A stretch of DNA of 7,300 nucleotides from a candidate division WWE3 bacterium (GCA_030620855.1 JAUXIZ010000022.1:1-7300); one strand, 5' to 3'. Shown: positions 1 to 6,679, counted from the first letter of the stretch. Numbers and translations: made by a program. The notes: generated by a model not told the origin, from the sequence alone.

Positions 1-1443
1 CCGGCTCATGATCATCGAGACTTCGAGTTTGCCAAAAAATTTGATCTGCCAATCAAAGAGGTTATCCAAAGCGATAAGGACTCCAACGGAGTGCTTGTCA
101 ACTCAGGTGAGTTTGACGGTTTGCAGTCGGTTGAGGCGGCTGACAAGATAACTAACTGGCTCCGGAAAAAGGGGTTTGGTGAGCCGGCGGTGGATTACAA
201 ACTCCGTGATTGGGTCTTTTCTCGCCAACACTACTGGGGCGAACCCATTCCGGTAATTTACTGCCAAAACTGCCTCAAGACTTCAAAGAAATCAAACCCC
301 AAAGAAGGGTACGACCGCGTTTTAATCGAGGGGAAGGAGTACGCCATTGTGCCGGTTCCGGAAAAGGATTTGCCGGTCGAGCTCCCTCATGTGGAGCGCT
401 ACGAACCCACTGATACCGGAGATTCTCCGCTTGCCAAAGTCAAAAACTGGGTAAATGTGCCTTGTCCTTCCTGTGGTAAGCAGGCGAGACGTGAGACTGA
501 TACCATGCCCAACTGGGCCGGAAGCTCTTGGTACTTTATCCGCTACGCTGATCCAAAGAATGATAAAGCCCTCGCTAGCAAGAAAAAGCTCTCCTATTGG
601 ATGCCGGTCGATTGGTACAACGGCGGTATGGAGCACACCACCCTTCACCTTCTGTACTCCAGATTTTGGTACAAATTCCTTTATGATTTAAAGCTCGTAC
701 CCGGACCCGAACCTTACGACAAGAGGACCTCCCACGGAGTGGTTTTAGGACCGGATGGGCAGAAGATGAGCAAGTCCCACGGCAACGTCGTCAACCCCGA
801 CGAGGTTGTGGCTGAATTCGGCGCCGATACTTTTCGGGTGTATGAGGCCTTTATGGGGCCGTTTGATCAGATGATTACTTGGAATCCCCGAGGCGTTTTG
901 GGAGTTAAGCGCTTTTTGGATAAAGTTTGGAGAGCGCATCAGGAGATTCGAAAACAGGAGAAACCGGTCGCAAGCGGGGAATTGAAATCCAAACTGCATC
1001 GGCTGGTAAAGAAAGTGGAGGAGGGTACTTTAAATCTTAAGTTCAACACGGTCGTGTCGTTCATGATGGAGTTTATAAACGAGTTGTCAGATGCTAGGTT
1101 TCAGTTGTCAGAAAACGATTGGAAAGCGTTTCTTAAGATCCTTGCGCCATATGCCCCGCATCTGGCGGAAGAGCTTTGGCATGATCTCGGTGGGAGTGAC
1201 AGCGTACACCTCCAAAATTGGCCAAAATACGATCCCAAGCTTCTTGCCCAAAAACGCGTGACCGTGGTGGTGCAGGTGAACGGAAAGCTTCGCGGCAAGC
1301 TTGAAATCGAGGCCGGAGGGAAGGAGAAAGAAGTAGTGGCGAAAGCGCGAAACTTGGAGAACGTAAGGCCCCACCTTCACGGGAGAAAAGTTGCAAAAAC
1401 TGTCTTTATCCCCGATAATTTAGTAAATTTTGTAATCTCGTAA
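1..1443 (+). CDS. leuS: Leucyl-tRNA synthetase, C-terminal 480 residues (5' end outside window)
   Basis: Class I aminoacyl-tRNA synthetase that charges tRNA-Leu with leucine in the cytoplasm. The reading frame is open from base 1, so the start lies upstream; bacterial LeuRS is usually 800-870 residues, so slightly over half is present. Counting from the window edge, residues 1-40 (PAHDHRDFEFA, then GVLVNSGEFDGL) are the end of the CP1 editing domain. Residues 88/91 and 155/158 are two CxxC pairs of a zinc-binding domain. WAGSSWYFIRY and YNGGMEHTTLHLLYSRFW belong to the catalytic fold, and residues 255-259 are the KMSKS signature. Only a short GPDGQ loop precedes KMSKS, as in Bacillus-type LeuRS, so the leucine-specific insert seen in E. 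coli is absent. The anticodon-binding helical domain follows, and the tail (VVVQVNGKLRGK) is the usual C-terminal domain. The gene appears to head the operon and ends 18 bases before the comEA-like gene. Confidence 0.97.
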   Translation, partial: PAHDHRDFEFAKKFDLPIKEVIQSDKDSNGVLVNSGEFDGLQSVEAADKITNWLRKKGFGEPAVDYKLRDWVFSRQHYWGEPIPVIYCQNCLKTSKKSNPKEGYDRVLIEGKEYAIVPVPEKDLPVELPHVERYEPTDTGDSPLAKVKNWVNVPCPSCGKQARRETDTMPNWAGSSWYFIRYADPKNDKALASKKKLSYWMPVDWYNGGMEHTTLHLLYSRFWYKFLYDLKLVPGPEPYDKRTSHGVVLGPDGQKMSKSHGNVVNPDEVVAEFGADTFRVYEAFMGPFDQMITWNPRGVLGVKRFLDKVWRAHQEIRKQEKPVASGELKSKLHRLVKKVEEGTLNLKFNTVVSFMMEFINELSDARFQLSENDWKAFLKILAPYAPHLAEELWHDLGGSDSVHLQNWPKYDPKLLAQKRVTVVVQVNGKLRGKLEIEAGGKEKEVVAKARNLENVRPHLHGRKVAKTVFIPDNLVNFVIS

Positions 1444-1461
1444 TTTCCTGCCCTCACAAAA

Positions 1462-1851
1462 ATGATTGGGGGTTTCGTTGAGAAAAACAAGAAGACCGTT
1501 ATTGCTATCCTTTCCGGATTTATCCTTTTTGGCTCCGGCATTTCCCTCGGCACCGGCTTAAACGAACTCAAAGTCCAACCCGATTCCGTCCAGTTTTCTG
1601 GATTAGAAGAGATTGAACCGGGCGAGATTGCCTCCTCGTCGGTGGAGGAAAAGCAGTTTCCAATAAACATAAACACGGCTTCTGCAATTGATTTAGAGCT
1701 TTTGCCGGGCATAGGCCCTTCTAAGGCTCAAGCGATCGTTGACTACAGGGGAACTTACGGGAAGTTTAAAGCTATTTCAGAGATCGACAACGTTTCCGGC
1801 ATTGGTCCTGCGACCTTTGAGAGGCTTAAGGCACTGATAACCGTCAAATGA
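1462..1851 (+). CDS. comEA: ComEA-like membrane-anchored helix-hairpin-helix DNA-binding protein
   Basis: A 129-residue protein resembling ComEA, the receptor that binds double-stranded DNA outside the cytoplasmic membrane and passes it to ComEC during natural transformation. Residues 1-11 are short and basic, residues about 12-32 form one hydrophobic anchor (N-in, C-out expected), and residues 33-66 are a flexible acidic/serine linker. Two helix-hairpin-helix motifs follow: ININTASAIDLELLPGIGP at 68-86 and a second containing VSGIGPATFERLKALI at 111-126. The GIGP hairpins are the DNA-backbone-contacting elements. Length and order match minimal ComEA proteins; the longer N-terminal oligomerisation region of Bacillus ComEA is absent. 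The start has no Shine-Dalgarno site. The stop codon overlaps the start of the next gene in an ATGA arrangement, which suggests translational coupling with the ComEC channel gene. A general HhH protein is possible, but the neighbours make ComEA much more likely. Confidence 0.92.
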   Translation: MIGGFVEKNKKTVIAILSGFILFGSGISLGTGLNELKVQPDSVQFSGLEEIEPGEIASSSVEEKQFPININTASAIDLELLPGIGPSKAQAIVDYRGTYGKFKAISEIDNVSGIGPATFERLKALITVK

Positions 1852-2750
1852 TGCCTTTTCTTGATGCCATCCGCGAAACTCTAGTAGCAACCATTAGGGA
1901 AAGTTTGCCTGACCCCCAAGCTCCACTTCTTTTGGGAACAATTTTAGGGATAAAATCCGGTTTCTCTCCCGATTTTTATGAAGCTTTGCGCGTTACGGGG
2001 ACGCTCCATGTAGTGGTGATCTCCGGATACAATATTTCCGTAATCATCAACACCTTGGCGAGGATTTTGGGTTTTGTACCGCTCAAGGTTCGGTTTGCCC
2101 TAACTTTGGGGTTTGTTTTCCTGTTTGTTCTTCTGGTTGGTCCGGAGGCTCCTGTGGTTCGAGCTGCAATTATGGGGACGATTGCCCTGTTGGGGACGGT
2201 TCTAGGGCGTCAGGGAGATGCTCTGCGCGCACTTTTTGCCTCTGGATTGATAATGGTTGCTTTGAGTCCAGAATGGGTAACAGAGCTAAGTTTCCAACTC
2301 TCTTTTCTTGCAACCCTAGGCCTCATCATCCTGTTTCCCCTGTTTGATAGAGTTTTACCCGGCAAAGGGATGTTTTTACGGGAGGATCTGGTAACCACGA
2401 TGGCGGCTCAAGTCATGGTGTGGCCGCTTATTGCATACCACTTTGGGCAGGTTTCTTTGCTTTCTCCGATAGTAAACACACTGGTTTTGTGGACAATCCC
2501 TATTATTACATACTTGGGCCTGGTTACAGCCACAATAGGTTCAATTGTCAATGGTATACCATCCTTGATAATGATCCCGGTACGGCCTTTTTTGGACTTT
2601 TTTGTCTGGATTGTGAATCTATTTTCTTCCTGGGAAGTGGGTTATTTTGAGGTTTCAGCGTTCTCTTTATCTGGATTAATACTGTATTTTGCCATTTTAG
2701 GAGGTGGTATATGGTTTCTACACCAAACGTTAGCGAAAAAGCAAAAATAG
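1848..2750 (+). CDS. comEC: ComEC membrane channel domain (Competence domain), stand-alone and lacking the N-terminal OB region
   Basis: A 300-residue polytopic membrane protein matching the Competence domain of ComEC/Rec2, the channel that moves single-stranded DNA across the membrane in transformation. Residues 1-45 are the amphipathic lead-in (LLLGTILGIKSGF). Residues 50-66 (TGTLHVVVISGYNISVI) correspond to the family signature usually written HxxxxSGLH, here with SGYN. Residues 146-158 (ELSFQLSFLATLG) and 206-220 (SPIVNTLVLWTIPII) are further family segments. At least six hydrophobic stretches are visible. Full ComEC has an N-terminal OB-fold (DUF4131) region before this domain and a metallo-beta-lactamase domain after it; neither is in this protein. 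The first is not seen anywhere in the window and the second is the next gene. The start overlaps the comEA stop (ATGA); an ATG three bases downstream is an equally possible start. The last 40 bases overlap the next gene in another frame. Confidence 0.93.
   Translation: MMPFLDAIRETLVATIRESLPDPQAPLLLGTILGIKSGFSPDFYEALRVTGTLHVVVISGYNISVIINTLARILGFVPLKVRFALTLGFVFLFVLLVGPEAPVVRAAIMGTIALLGTVLGRQGDALRALFASGLIMVALSPEWVTELSFQLSFLATLGLIILFPLFDRVLPGKGMFLREDLVTTMAAQVMVWPLIAYHFGQVSLLSPIVNTLVLWTIPIITYLGLVTATIGSIVNGIPSLIMIPVRPFLDFFVWIVNLFSSWEVGYFEVSAFSLSGLILYFAILGGGIWFLHQTLAKKQK
2699..2704 (+). promoter_or_regulatory. Strong Shine-Dalgarno site (AGGAGG) inside the ComEC channel gene
   Basis: AGGAGG (followed by T) stands 6 bases before the ATG at 2711, ideal spacing for a ribosome binding site. 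It lies within the coding end of the upstream gene. It fixes the start of the metallo-beta-lactamase gene and supports that gene being translated separately. No other start in this window has a comparable site. Confidence 0.8.
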
Positions 2751-3583
2751 GGCTAATTTTAGGGGTTTTACTGATTACGCTGGTTGTTGTTTTTTGGGCT
2801 CTAATTCCCCAATTTAAAGCCGTTTTATCTGGAGAAAATGGGTTTCTGATCCGTTTTTATGCCGTTGGGCAAGGGGATGCCATCTTGATACAAGAGGGAA
2901 ACAGTCAAATCCTTATCGATGGAGGTCCCAACGATGATATTTTAAGCTATTTGGGGCGTGATTTACTTCCGTGGGATCGGGAGATAGAGCTGATAGTCGC
3001 AACCCACCCCCAGGCGGACCATATTACAGGGTTGATAGGAGTTTTGGAGCGTTACAAAGTCGGAAAGGTTCTTTATTACCAAAGCGCTTATGACACAAAG
3101 ACTTATGAAAGGTTTTTGGAAGCGGTTAAAAACGAAGGTGCCCAAGTGCTCTCTGCCTCGGCCGGTGGGCAAATACAAGTAGGAGAGCTTCTATTGCAGA
3201 TAATGTGGCCAACTGCTAACTTTAAGGCCAAAAACGTTAATGACGAGTCTATTGTGGCGGTTTTAGATTACAAAAACTTTGAGGTTCTACTCCTGGGGGA
3301 TGCAGAGCAAAGAGTACAAAAACAGCTCTTTATCAATGTAGACATTGAGGTGATAAAAATGGCACACCATGGGTCTTGGAATGGAACCTATGAGCCGCTT
3401 TTGCGCGCGATAGCGCCAGACCTTGCAATAATTTCTGTCGGCGCCAATAACCAATATGGCCACCCGCATAATCAAACGTTGGGTCTGCTTGCTAAGATGG
3501 GCCTTCCACTCCTGAGAACCGACTTGGACGGCACTATAGTTGTAAAAAGCGACGGGTATGATTTCTGGTATTCTATCGAATAG
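2711..3583 (+). CDS. comEC: ComEC C-terminal metallo-beta-lactamase domain as a separate membrane-anchored protein
   Basis: A 290-residue protein equivalent to the C-terminal part of ComEC, the metallo-beta-lactamase-fold domain thought to degrade the non-transported DNA strand outside the membrane. Residues about 12-33 are one hydrophobic helix, corresponding to the last membrane helix before this domain in fused ComEC. Family motifs follow: AVGQGDAILI at 51-60 (usually DVGQGD), ILIDGG at 67-72, THPQADHITGL at 98-108, LLLGDA at 193-198, KMAHHGS at 216-222 and YGHPHNQTL at 249-257. In the HxHxDH metal motif the second histidine position is Gln101, while His99, Asp103, His104, Asp197, His219, His220 and His251 are kept. 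Loss of one classical zinc ligand may alter metal use, although that position varies in this family. The gene overlaps the channel gene by 40 bases out of frame but has its own strong ribosome binding site. The products probably act as a two-protein ComEC. Confidence 0.92.
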   Translation: MVSTPNVSEKAKIGLILGVLLITLVVVFWALIPQFKAVLSGENGFLIRFYAVGQGDAILIQEGNSQILIDGGPNDDILSYLGRDLLPWDREIELIVATHPQADHITGLIGVLERYKVGKVLYYQSAYDTKTYERFLEAVKNEGAQVLSASAGGQIQVGELLLQIMWPTANFKAKNVNDESIVAVLDYKNFEVLLLGDAEQRVQKQLFINVDIEVIKMAHHGSWNGTYEPLLRAIAPDLAIISVGANNQYGHPHNQTLGLLAKMGLPLLRTDLDGTIVVKSDGYDFWYSIE

Positions 3584-3613
3584 TTGCTTAAATGCGCTAA
3601 ACTTTAAGTTGTG

Positions 3614-5308
3614 ATGGTGTTCAAGTCCGAAATCAAAGAAGTAATTAAAGAGGCTGTAAAAGAGCTTTATCAGATTGATATTGATCCTGTGGTGGAGCAT
3701 CCGGCTCAGGAAGAGCACGGAGATTATTCTACAAATGTAGCGATGGTTTTGGCTGACCGATTGGAAAGGAAGCCCCTCGATATAGCCGAAGAGATAAAGG
3801 ACGCGGTCAGTAAATCACTACGCACCGACGTTGCCTCTCCCGGCTTTATCAACTTCCGGCTTTCCGAGGAGGCTTTGCTTGGGGAAGTTAACCGGATAAA
3901 TGAGCTCAAAAATAGTTACGGTTCTTCTGATACCGGCAAGGGCAAAACTGTGGTGGTTGATTACTCCGCCCCCAATATCGCCAAGCGTTTCGGGGTGGGG
4001 CATCTGCGATCAACCATAATTGGCCAAGCCCTTTATAATCTGTACAGCTTTATCGGGTACAAGACCATCGGAGACAATCATCTAGGGGACTGGGGAACGC
4101 AGTTTGGAGTACTTCTTGCCGAGATTAAAGACTCAAAAGCTAAGGTGGAAGACTTAACTGTTGATGATCTGGAGAAAATGTACGTTGATTTCCACCAGAA
4201 AGCCGAAAAAGACCCCCAGCTTATGGACAAGGCCAGAAGTTGGTTTAAGAAGCTTGAAGAAGGGGACAAAGAGGTTCGCCGCATCTGGAAAGCGGTGGTT
4301 GATGTTTCTCTGAAGGAGTTTGACTGGGTTTACGACCTTTTAGGGGTAGATATTGACTACGCATACGGTGAAAGCTTCTACGGGGGTAAAATGCCTGCCG
4401 TTATCAGTGAGGTGAGAGAAAGAGGTCTGAGTAAGAAGAGCGCGGGGGCGGAAATTGTGGAGTTTGAGGACATGCCCCCGGCAATTTTAGTAAAAAGTGA
4501 CGGTGCCACGACCTACTTTACCCGCGATTTAGCGACTATTAAATTTAGAATTGACGAGTGGGACCCGCAGATAATTATTTATGAAGTTGGCGCAGATCAA
4601 ACCTTGCATTTTAGGCAGGTTTTTGAAACCGCCAACAAACTCTCGTGGTCCAAAGACCGCGAATTTGTACACGTTGCACATGGGCTTATTAGGTTTAAGG
4701 AGGGTAAGATGTCCACTCGGCGCGGGCAGACCATCAAACTTGAGGAGGTACTCAATGAATCAGTTTCGAGGGCAAGGAAATTGGTGGAAGATTCAAAGAC
4801 CGGCAAGGGTCTATCGAGCAAGCAAAAAGATGAGATAGCCAAGGCGGTGGGTGTTGGGGCGGTCAAGTACTTCGATCTATCCCATCACCCTAAATCTGAT
4901 ATCGTTTTTAGCTGGGAGAGCATGTTTCTACTGGAGGGAAATAGTGCTCCTTACCTGCAGTATACATACGCTAGGGCATTGTCAGTTTTGGATAAAAAAG
5001 AAACCGACAAGCCGCAAGCCACTAGCCGCAAGCCACTAGCTAGCGAAGCGGAAGCCCCGCTTCTGCGCTGGCTCTACCGCTTCCCCGAAATTTTGGAAGA
5101 AGCAGCTGCAAGCTACTCCCCAAACCTTCTTTGCAGCTATCTTTTTGAGCTCGCTCAGCGCTTTAATAGCTTTTACGCTGATGTTCCAATCATCAAAGCC
5201 GAGGGTGTTGAGCTGCAACGGCTTAGACTCGCGATTACGGCTGCAACTGCACAGGTTCTTAAGAACGGTCTGGCGCTTTTGGGGATTGAGGCGCCGGAAA
5301 GGTTATAA
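3614..5308 (+). CDS. argS: Arginyl-tRNA synthetase
   Basis: Class I synthetase that charges tRNA-Arg with arginine in the cytoplasm; complete at 564 residues from ATG 3614. A GTG at 3611 would add one residue, and no Shine-Dalgarno site separates the choices. Residues 1-95 are the N-terminal Arg-specific domain (EHGDYSTNVAM, PGFINFRLS). Residues 118-134 (SAPNIAKRF then GVGHLRST) are the HIGH region with Gly at the first His position. GDNHLGDWGTQFG at 153-165 is a family hallmark. KMSTRRGQ at 365-372 is the KMSKS-loop equivalent, the degenerate form common in ArgRS. SAPYLQYTYAR opens the DALR anticodon-binding domain, which ends in LGIEAPERL, the standard ArgRS tail. A linker at residues 461-482 is unusually rich in K, P, A, S and E and is encoded by a tandem 14-base repeat. 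The gene starts 30 bases after the competence genes and ends 8 bases before ndk. Confidence 0.97.
   Translation: MVFKSEIKEVIKEAVKELYQIDIDPVVEHPAQEEHGDYSTNVAMVLADRLERKPLDIAEEIKDAVSKSLRTDVASPGFINFRLSEEALLGEVNRINELKNSYGSSDTGKGKTVVVDYSAPNIAKRFGVGHLRSTIIGQALYNLYSFIGYKTIGDNHLGDWGTQFGVLLAEIKDSKAKVEDLTVDDLEKMYVDFHQKAEKDPQLMDKARSWFKKLEEGDKEVRRIWKAVVDVSLKEFDWVYDLLGVDIDYAYGESFYGGKMPAVISEVRERGLSKKSAGAEIVEFEDMPPAILVKSDGATTYFTRDLATIKFRIDEWDPQIIIYEVGADQTLHFRQVFETANKLSWSKDREFVHVAHGLIRFKEGKMSTRRGQTIKLEEVLNESVSRARKLVEDSKTGKGLSSKQKDEIAKAVGVGAVKYFDLSHHPKSDIVFSWESMFLLEGNSAPYLQYTYARALSVLDKKETDKPQATSRKPLASEAEAPLLRWLYRFPEILEEAAASYSPNLLCSYLFELAQRFNSFYADVPIIKAEGVELQRLRLAITAATAQVLKNGLALLGIEAPERL
5010..5040 (+). repeat. 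14-base tandem repeat carried in frame inside argS
   Basis: Two perfect adjacent copies of AGCCGCAAGCCACT (5010-5023 and 5024-5037) are followed by the first three bases of a third copy. The unit is not a multiple of three, so the copies are read in different frames (KPQAT, then SRKPLA). It encodes argS residues 466-476 in a non-conserved linker at the edge of the DALR domain. The palindrome CTAGCTAG (5036-5043) overlaps the end of the array. It may be a local duplication or a trace of an interspersed repeat that entered a tolerant loop. Confidence 0.8.
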
Positions 5309-5309
5309 T
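5304..5309 (+). promoter_or_regulatory. Possible -10 element (TATAAT) immediately before ndk
   Basis: A perfect TATAAT overlaps the argS stop codon and ends 7 bases before the ndk ATG. If used, transcription would begin at or next to the start codon, giving a leaderless ndk mRNA. No convincing -35 element is present at 16-18 bases spacing, and no extended -10 TG is seen. The hexamer could be coincidence created by the TAA stop and its flanks. Confidence 0.25.
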
Positions 5310-5316
5310 CTTAGCG

Positions 5317-5877
5317 ATGACAGAGCGAACGGTAGTAATTTTTAAGCCGGACTCTGTAGAACGGGGTCTTGTTGGTGAGATTTTATCCCGCTTTGAGAAG
5401 GCGGGTCTCAGGATTGTAGGCTCTAAAACGATCCGTGTTTCCAAGGAGTTTGTCGGAAAGCATTATCCCAATTCTAAAAGTTTTCTCCTGAGCGTTGGCT
5501 CAAAAACCCTGGAAAACTATGTGCAAAACAAAAGAGATCCTGAAAAGGACTTCGGGTCAAACGATCCGGTGGAAGTGGGTAGAAAGATCCGCAAGTGGAG
5601 TATTGATTACCTAGCTAGAGGTCCGGTTATAGCGGCGGTTTTAGAAGGGAGCCAGGCGGTTGCGAATGTGCGGCGTTTGGTTGGCGGCACCAGTCCTGCT
5701 GACTCTAACCCGGGGACGATTAGGGGCGACTACTCGACGGATTCTTTTATCTTTGCCAACATGCAAAAGCGCTCTATCCAAAACCTTGTGCACGCCTCGG
5801 GTATTCCAGAGGAAGCAGAGGAAGAGATAAAACTTTGGTTCAAAGGCGAGGAGCTTTTAGACGTTGATTCCGAATAA
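5317..5877 (+). CDS. ndk: Nucleoside diphosphate kinase, long form with two insertions
   Basis: Transfers the gamma phosphate of ATP to nucleoside diphosphates through a phosphohistidine, balancing NTP and dNTP pools. The N-terminus (RTVVIFKPDSVERGLVGEI) carries the ATP-contacting Lys10. RRLVGGTSPADSNPGTIRGDYS at about 119-140 is the family core split by one proline-containing loop, and NLVHAS at 156-161 holds the catalytic His159. At 186 residues the protein is longer than the usual 135-155. One insert lies around residues 53-97, between the N-terminal half and RGPVIAAVLEG. A second of about 8 residues lies between RGDYSTD and the active-site histidine. A short acidic tail follows the usual LWF end. 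All key residues are present, so it should be active. It starts 8 bases after argS without a good Shine-Dalgarno site and is the last gene of the + strand run. Confidence 0.94.
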   Translation: MTERTVVIFKPDSVERGLVGEILSRFEKAGLRIVGSKTIRVSKEFVGKHYPNSKSFLLSVGSKTLENYVQNKRDPEKDFGSNDPVEVGRKIRKWSIDYLARGPVIAAVLEGSQAVANVRRLVGGTSPADSNPGTIRGDYSTDSFIFANMQKRSIQNLVHASGIPEEAEEEIKLWFKGEELLDVDSE

Positions 5878-5885
5878 ACCTTTAC

Positions 5886-6572
5886 TTATTCCCTGAGCTT
5901 TGCGGTTACGACCAACCTGTTGATTGCTAACCCCGGCGGGTCACACGTTTGCAGTGTTAGATAGGGGGTAGGGAAGGTTCTAAGAAGCGGTGCGGTATCA
6001 AACCCGGAAACGATCTCCTTTCCGGTAACGTAGTAATCAAAACGCTCGCCTTCGTAAAAAACCACTACCCGATCTCCTTTTTCGAGCTTTCTTAGGAGGT
6101 TAAATACCCCGCTGTAGGGCCCGTAGTTCCAGAAATCAAGCGATGAGTGGGCAAAGAGGTAAGTGTTGCCGGGTTGGCCGGGTTTGGCGGTGTACTTGGC
6201 TTGTGCGACGCCCTTTTCCAGCGCTTTCAGGTAAGCGCTCTTGTCCGATACCGCGACGTTTTCTACGATCGGTGCGTTTAGTCCTATTTTTTCTACTACA
6301 ATCCCGAACTGCTTAGATTTTGGGGTAACTTTTAGGGGAGTGGGTTGTTTTAGCAAAGCAGCAAAAGGACTCTCCGGTTCCGGTTCTGGATCTTTGACTT
6401 CATCTACGGTAAACTCCTGACCGCGGATATTCCAGTAGGTGTAAAGCGCTTCCTGTTTTATTACGTCCCAGAAGGCGGATAAGGAATAAACAACCGCTCC
6501 CAAGATAAGGATGTTGGAAAGGGTTCTAACGGCTATAAATTTCCAGTCAAGAGCTTTTAGTTTTTCCAGCAT
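5886..6572 (-). CDS. Sortase (N-terminally anchored cysteine transpeptidase)
   Basis: A 228-residue sortase-family transpeptidase that would cut a sorting signal of secreted proteins and join them to a surface acceptor or to one another. Residues about 15-35 form a single N-terminal membrane helix; residues 36-88 are an extracytoplasmic linker with a PEPEPESP stretch. The catalytic barrel starts near residue 89 (FGIVVEKIGLNAPIV). The active-site triad is visible: His142 in LFAHSS, Cys210 in TLQTCDPPG and Arg219 in INRLVV. VFNLLRKLEKGDRVVVFY is a typical core segment. The class is not assigned; the TCDPPG form suggests the class D/E-like group. No LPxTG-type substrate is encoded here. Its start lies 9 bases beyond the CCA end of tRNA-Pro on the same strand, with no Shine-Dalgarno site, so it is probably expressed from the tRNA promoter. 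Its stop converges on ndk with 8 bases between. Confidence 0.93.
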   Translation of the reverse strand: MLEKLKALDWKFIAVRTLSNILILGAVVYSLSAFWDVIKQEALYTYWNIRGQEFTVDEVKDPEPEPESPFAALLKQPTPLKVTPKSKQFGIVVEKIGLNAPIVENVAVSDKSAYLKALEKGVAQAKYTAKPGQPGNTYLFAHSSLDFWNYGPYSGVFNLLRKLEKGDRVVVFYEGERFDYYVTGKEIVSGFDTAPLLRTFPTPYLTLQTCDPPGLAINRLVVTAKLRE

Positions 6573-6581
6573 TTGAGGTTA

Positions 6582-6657
6582 TGGTCGGGGACCCGGGACT
6601 CGAACCCGGAACCTCACGCACCCGAAGCGTGCACGCTGCCAATTGCGCCAGTCCCCG
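6582..6657 (-). tRNA. tRNA-Pro(CGG): tRNA-Pro, anticodon CGG, CCA encoded
   Basis: A complete cloverleaf is seen on the - strand. The 7-base acceptor CGGGGAC pairs with GTCCCCG, giving the C1:G72 pair and A73 typical of bacterial tRNA-Pro. The D stem is GCGC/GCGT with loop AATTGGCA. The anticodon stem CACGC/GCGTG holds the loop TTCGGGT with anticodon CGG at 6622-6624. The T stem is CCGGG/CCCGG with loop TTCGAGT. The CCA end is encoded at 6582-6584. It reads the proline codon CCG. There is no intron. Confidence 0.97.
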
Positions 6658-6670
6658 AGTTGGTTTTCTC

Positions 6671-6679
6671 TGTTACAAT
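6671..6679 (+). promoter_or_regulatory. Predicted extended -10 promoter for tRNA-Arg
   Basis: TGTTACAAT has the extended -10 form TGn followed by TACAAT (5 of 6 to consensus). Transcription would start near 6686, about 6 bases before tRNA-Arg. No good -35 box is found at normal spacing, which extended -10 promoters can tolerate. It overlaps the -10 of the divergent tRNA-Pro promoter by two bases. Confidence 0.45.

Noticed and set aside
322..648. Open frame on the - strand inside leuS
   Set aside because: It lies opposite conserved LeuRS zinc and catalytic segments and has no family features.
3992..4003. GVGH instead of HxGH in the ArgRS signature
   Set aside because: The first His is known to vary in a branch of ArgRS (forms with SMGH or similar exist), and every other hallmark is intact, so it is not evidence of lost function.
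5872..5891. Inverted repeat GAATAA / TTATTC between the convergent ndk and sortase stops, as a possible bidirectional terminator
   Set aside because: The stem is six mostly A-T pairs with an 8-base loop and no T run; the symmetry comes from both genes ending in a Glu codon plus TAA.
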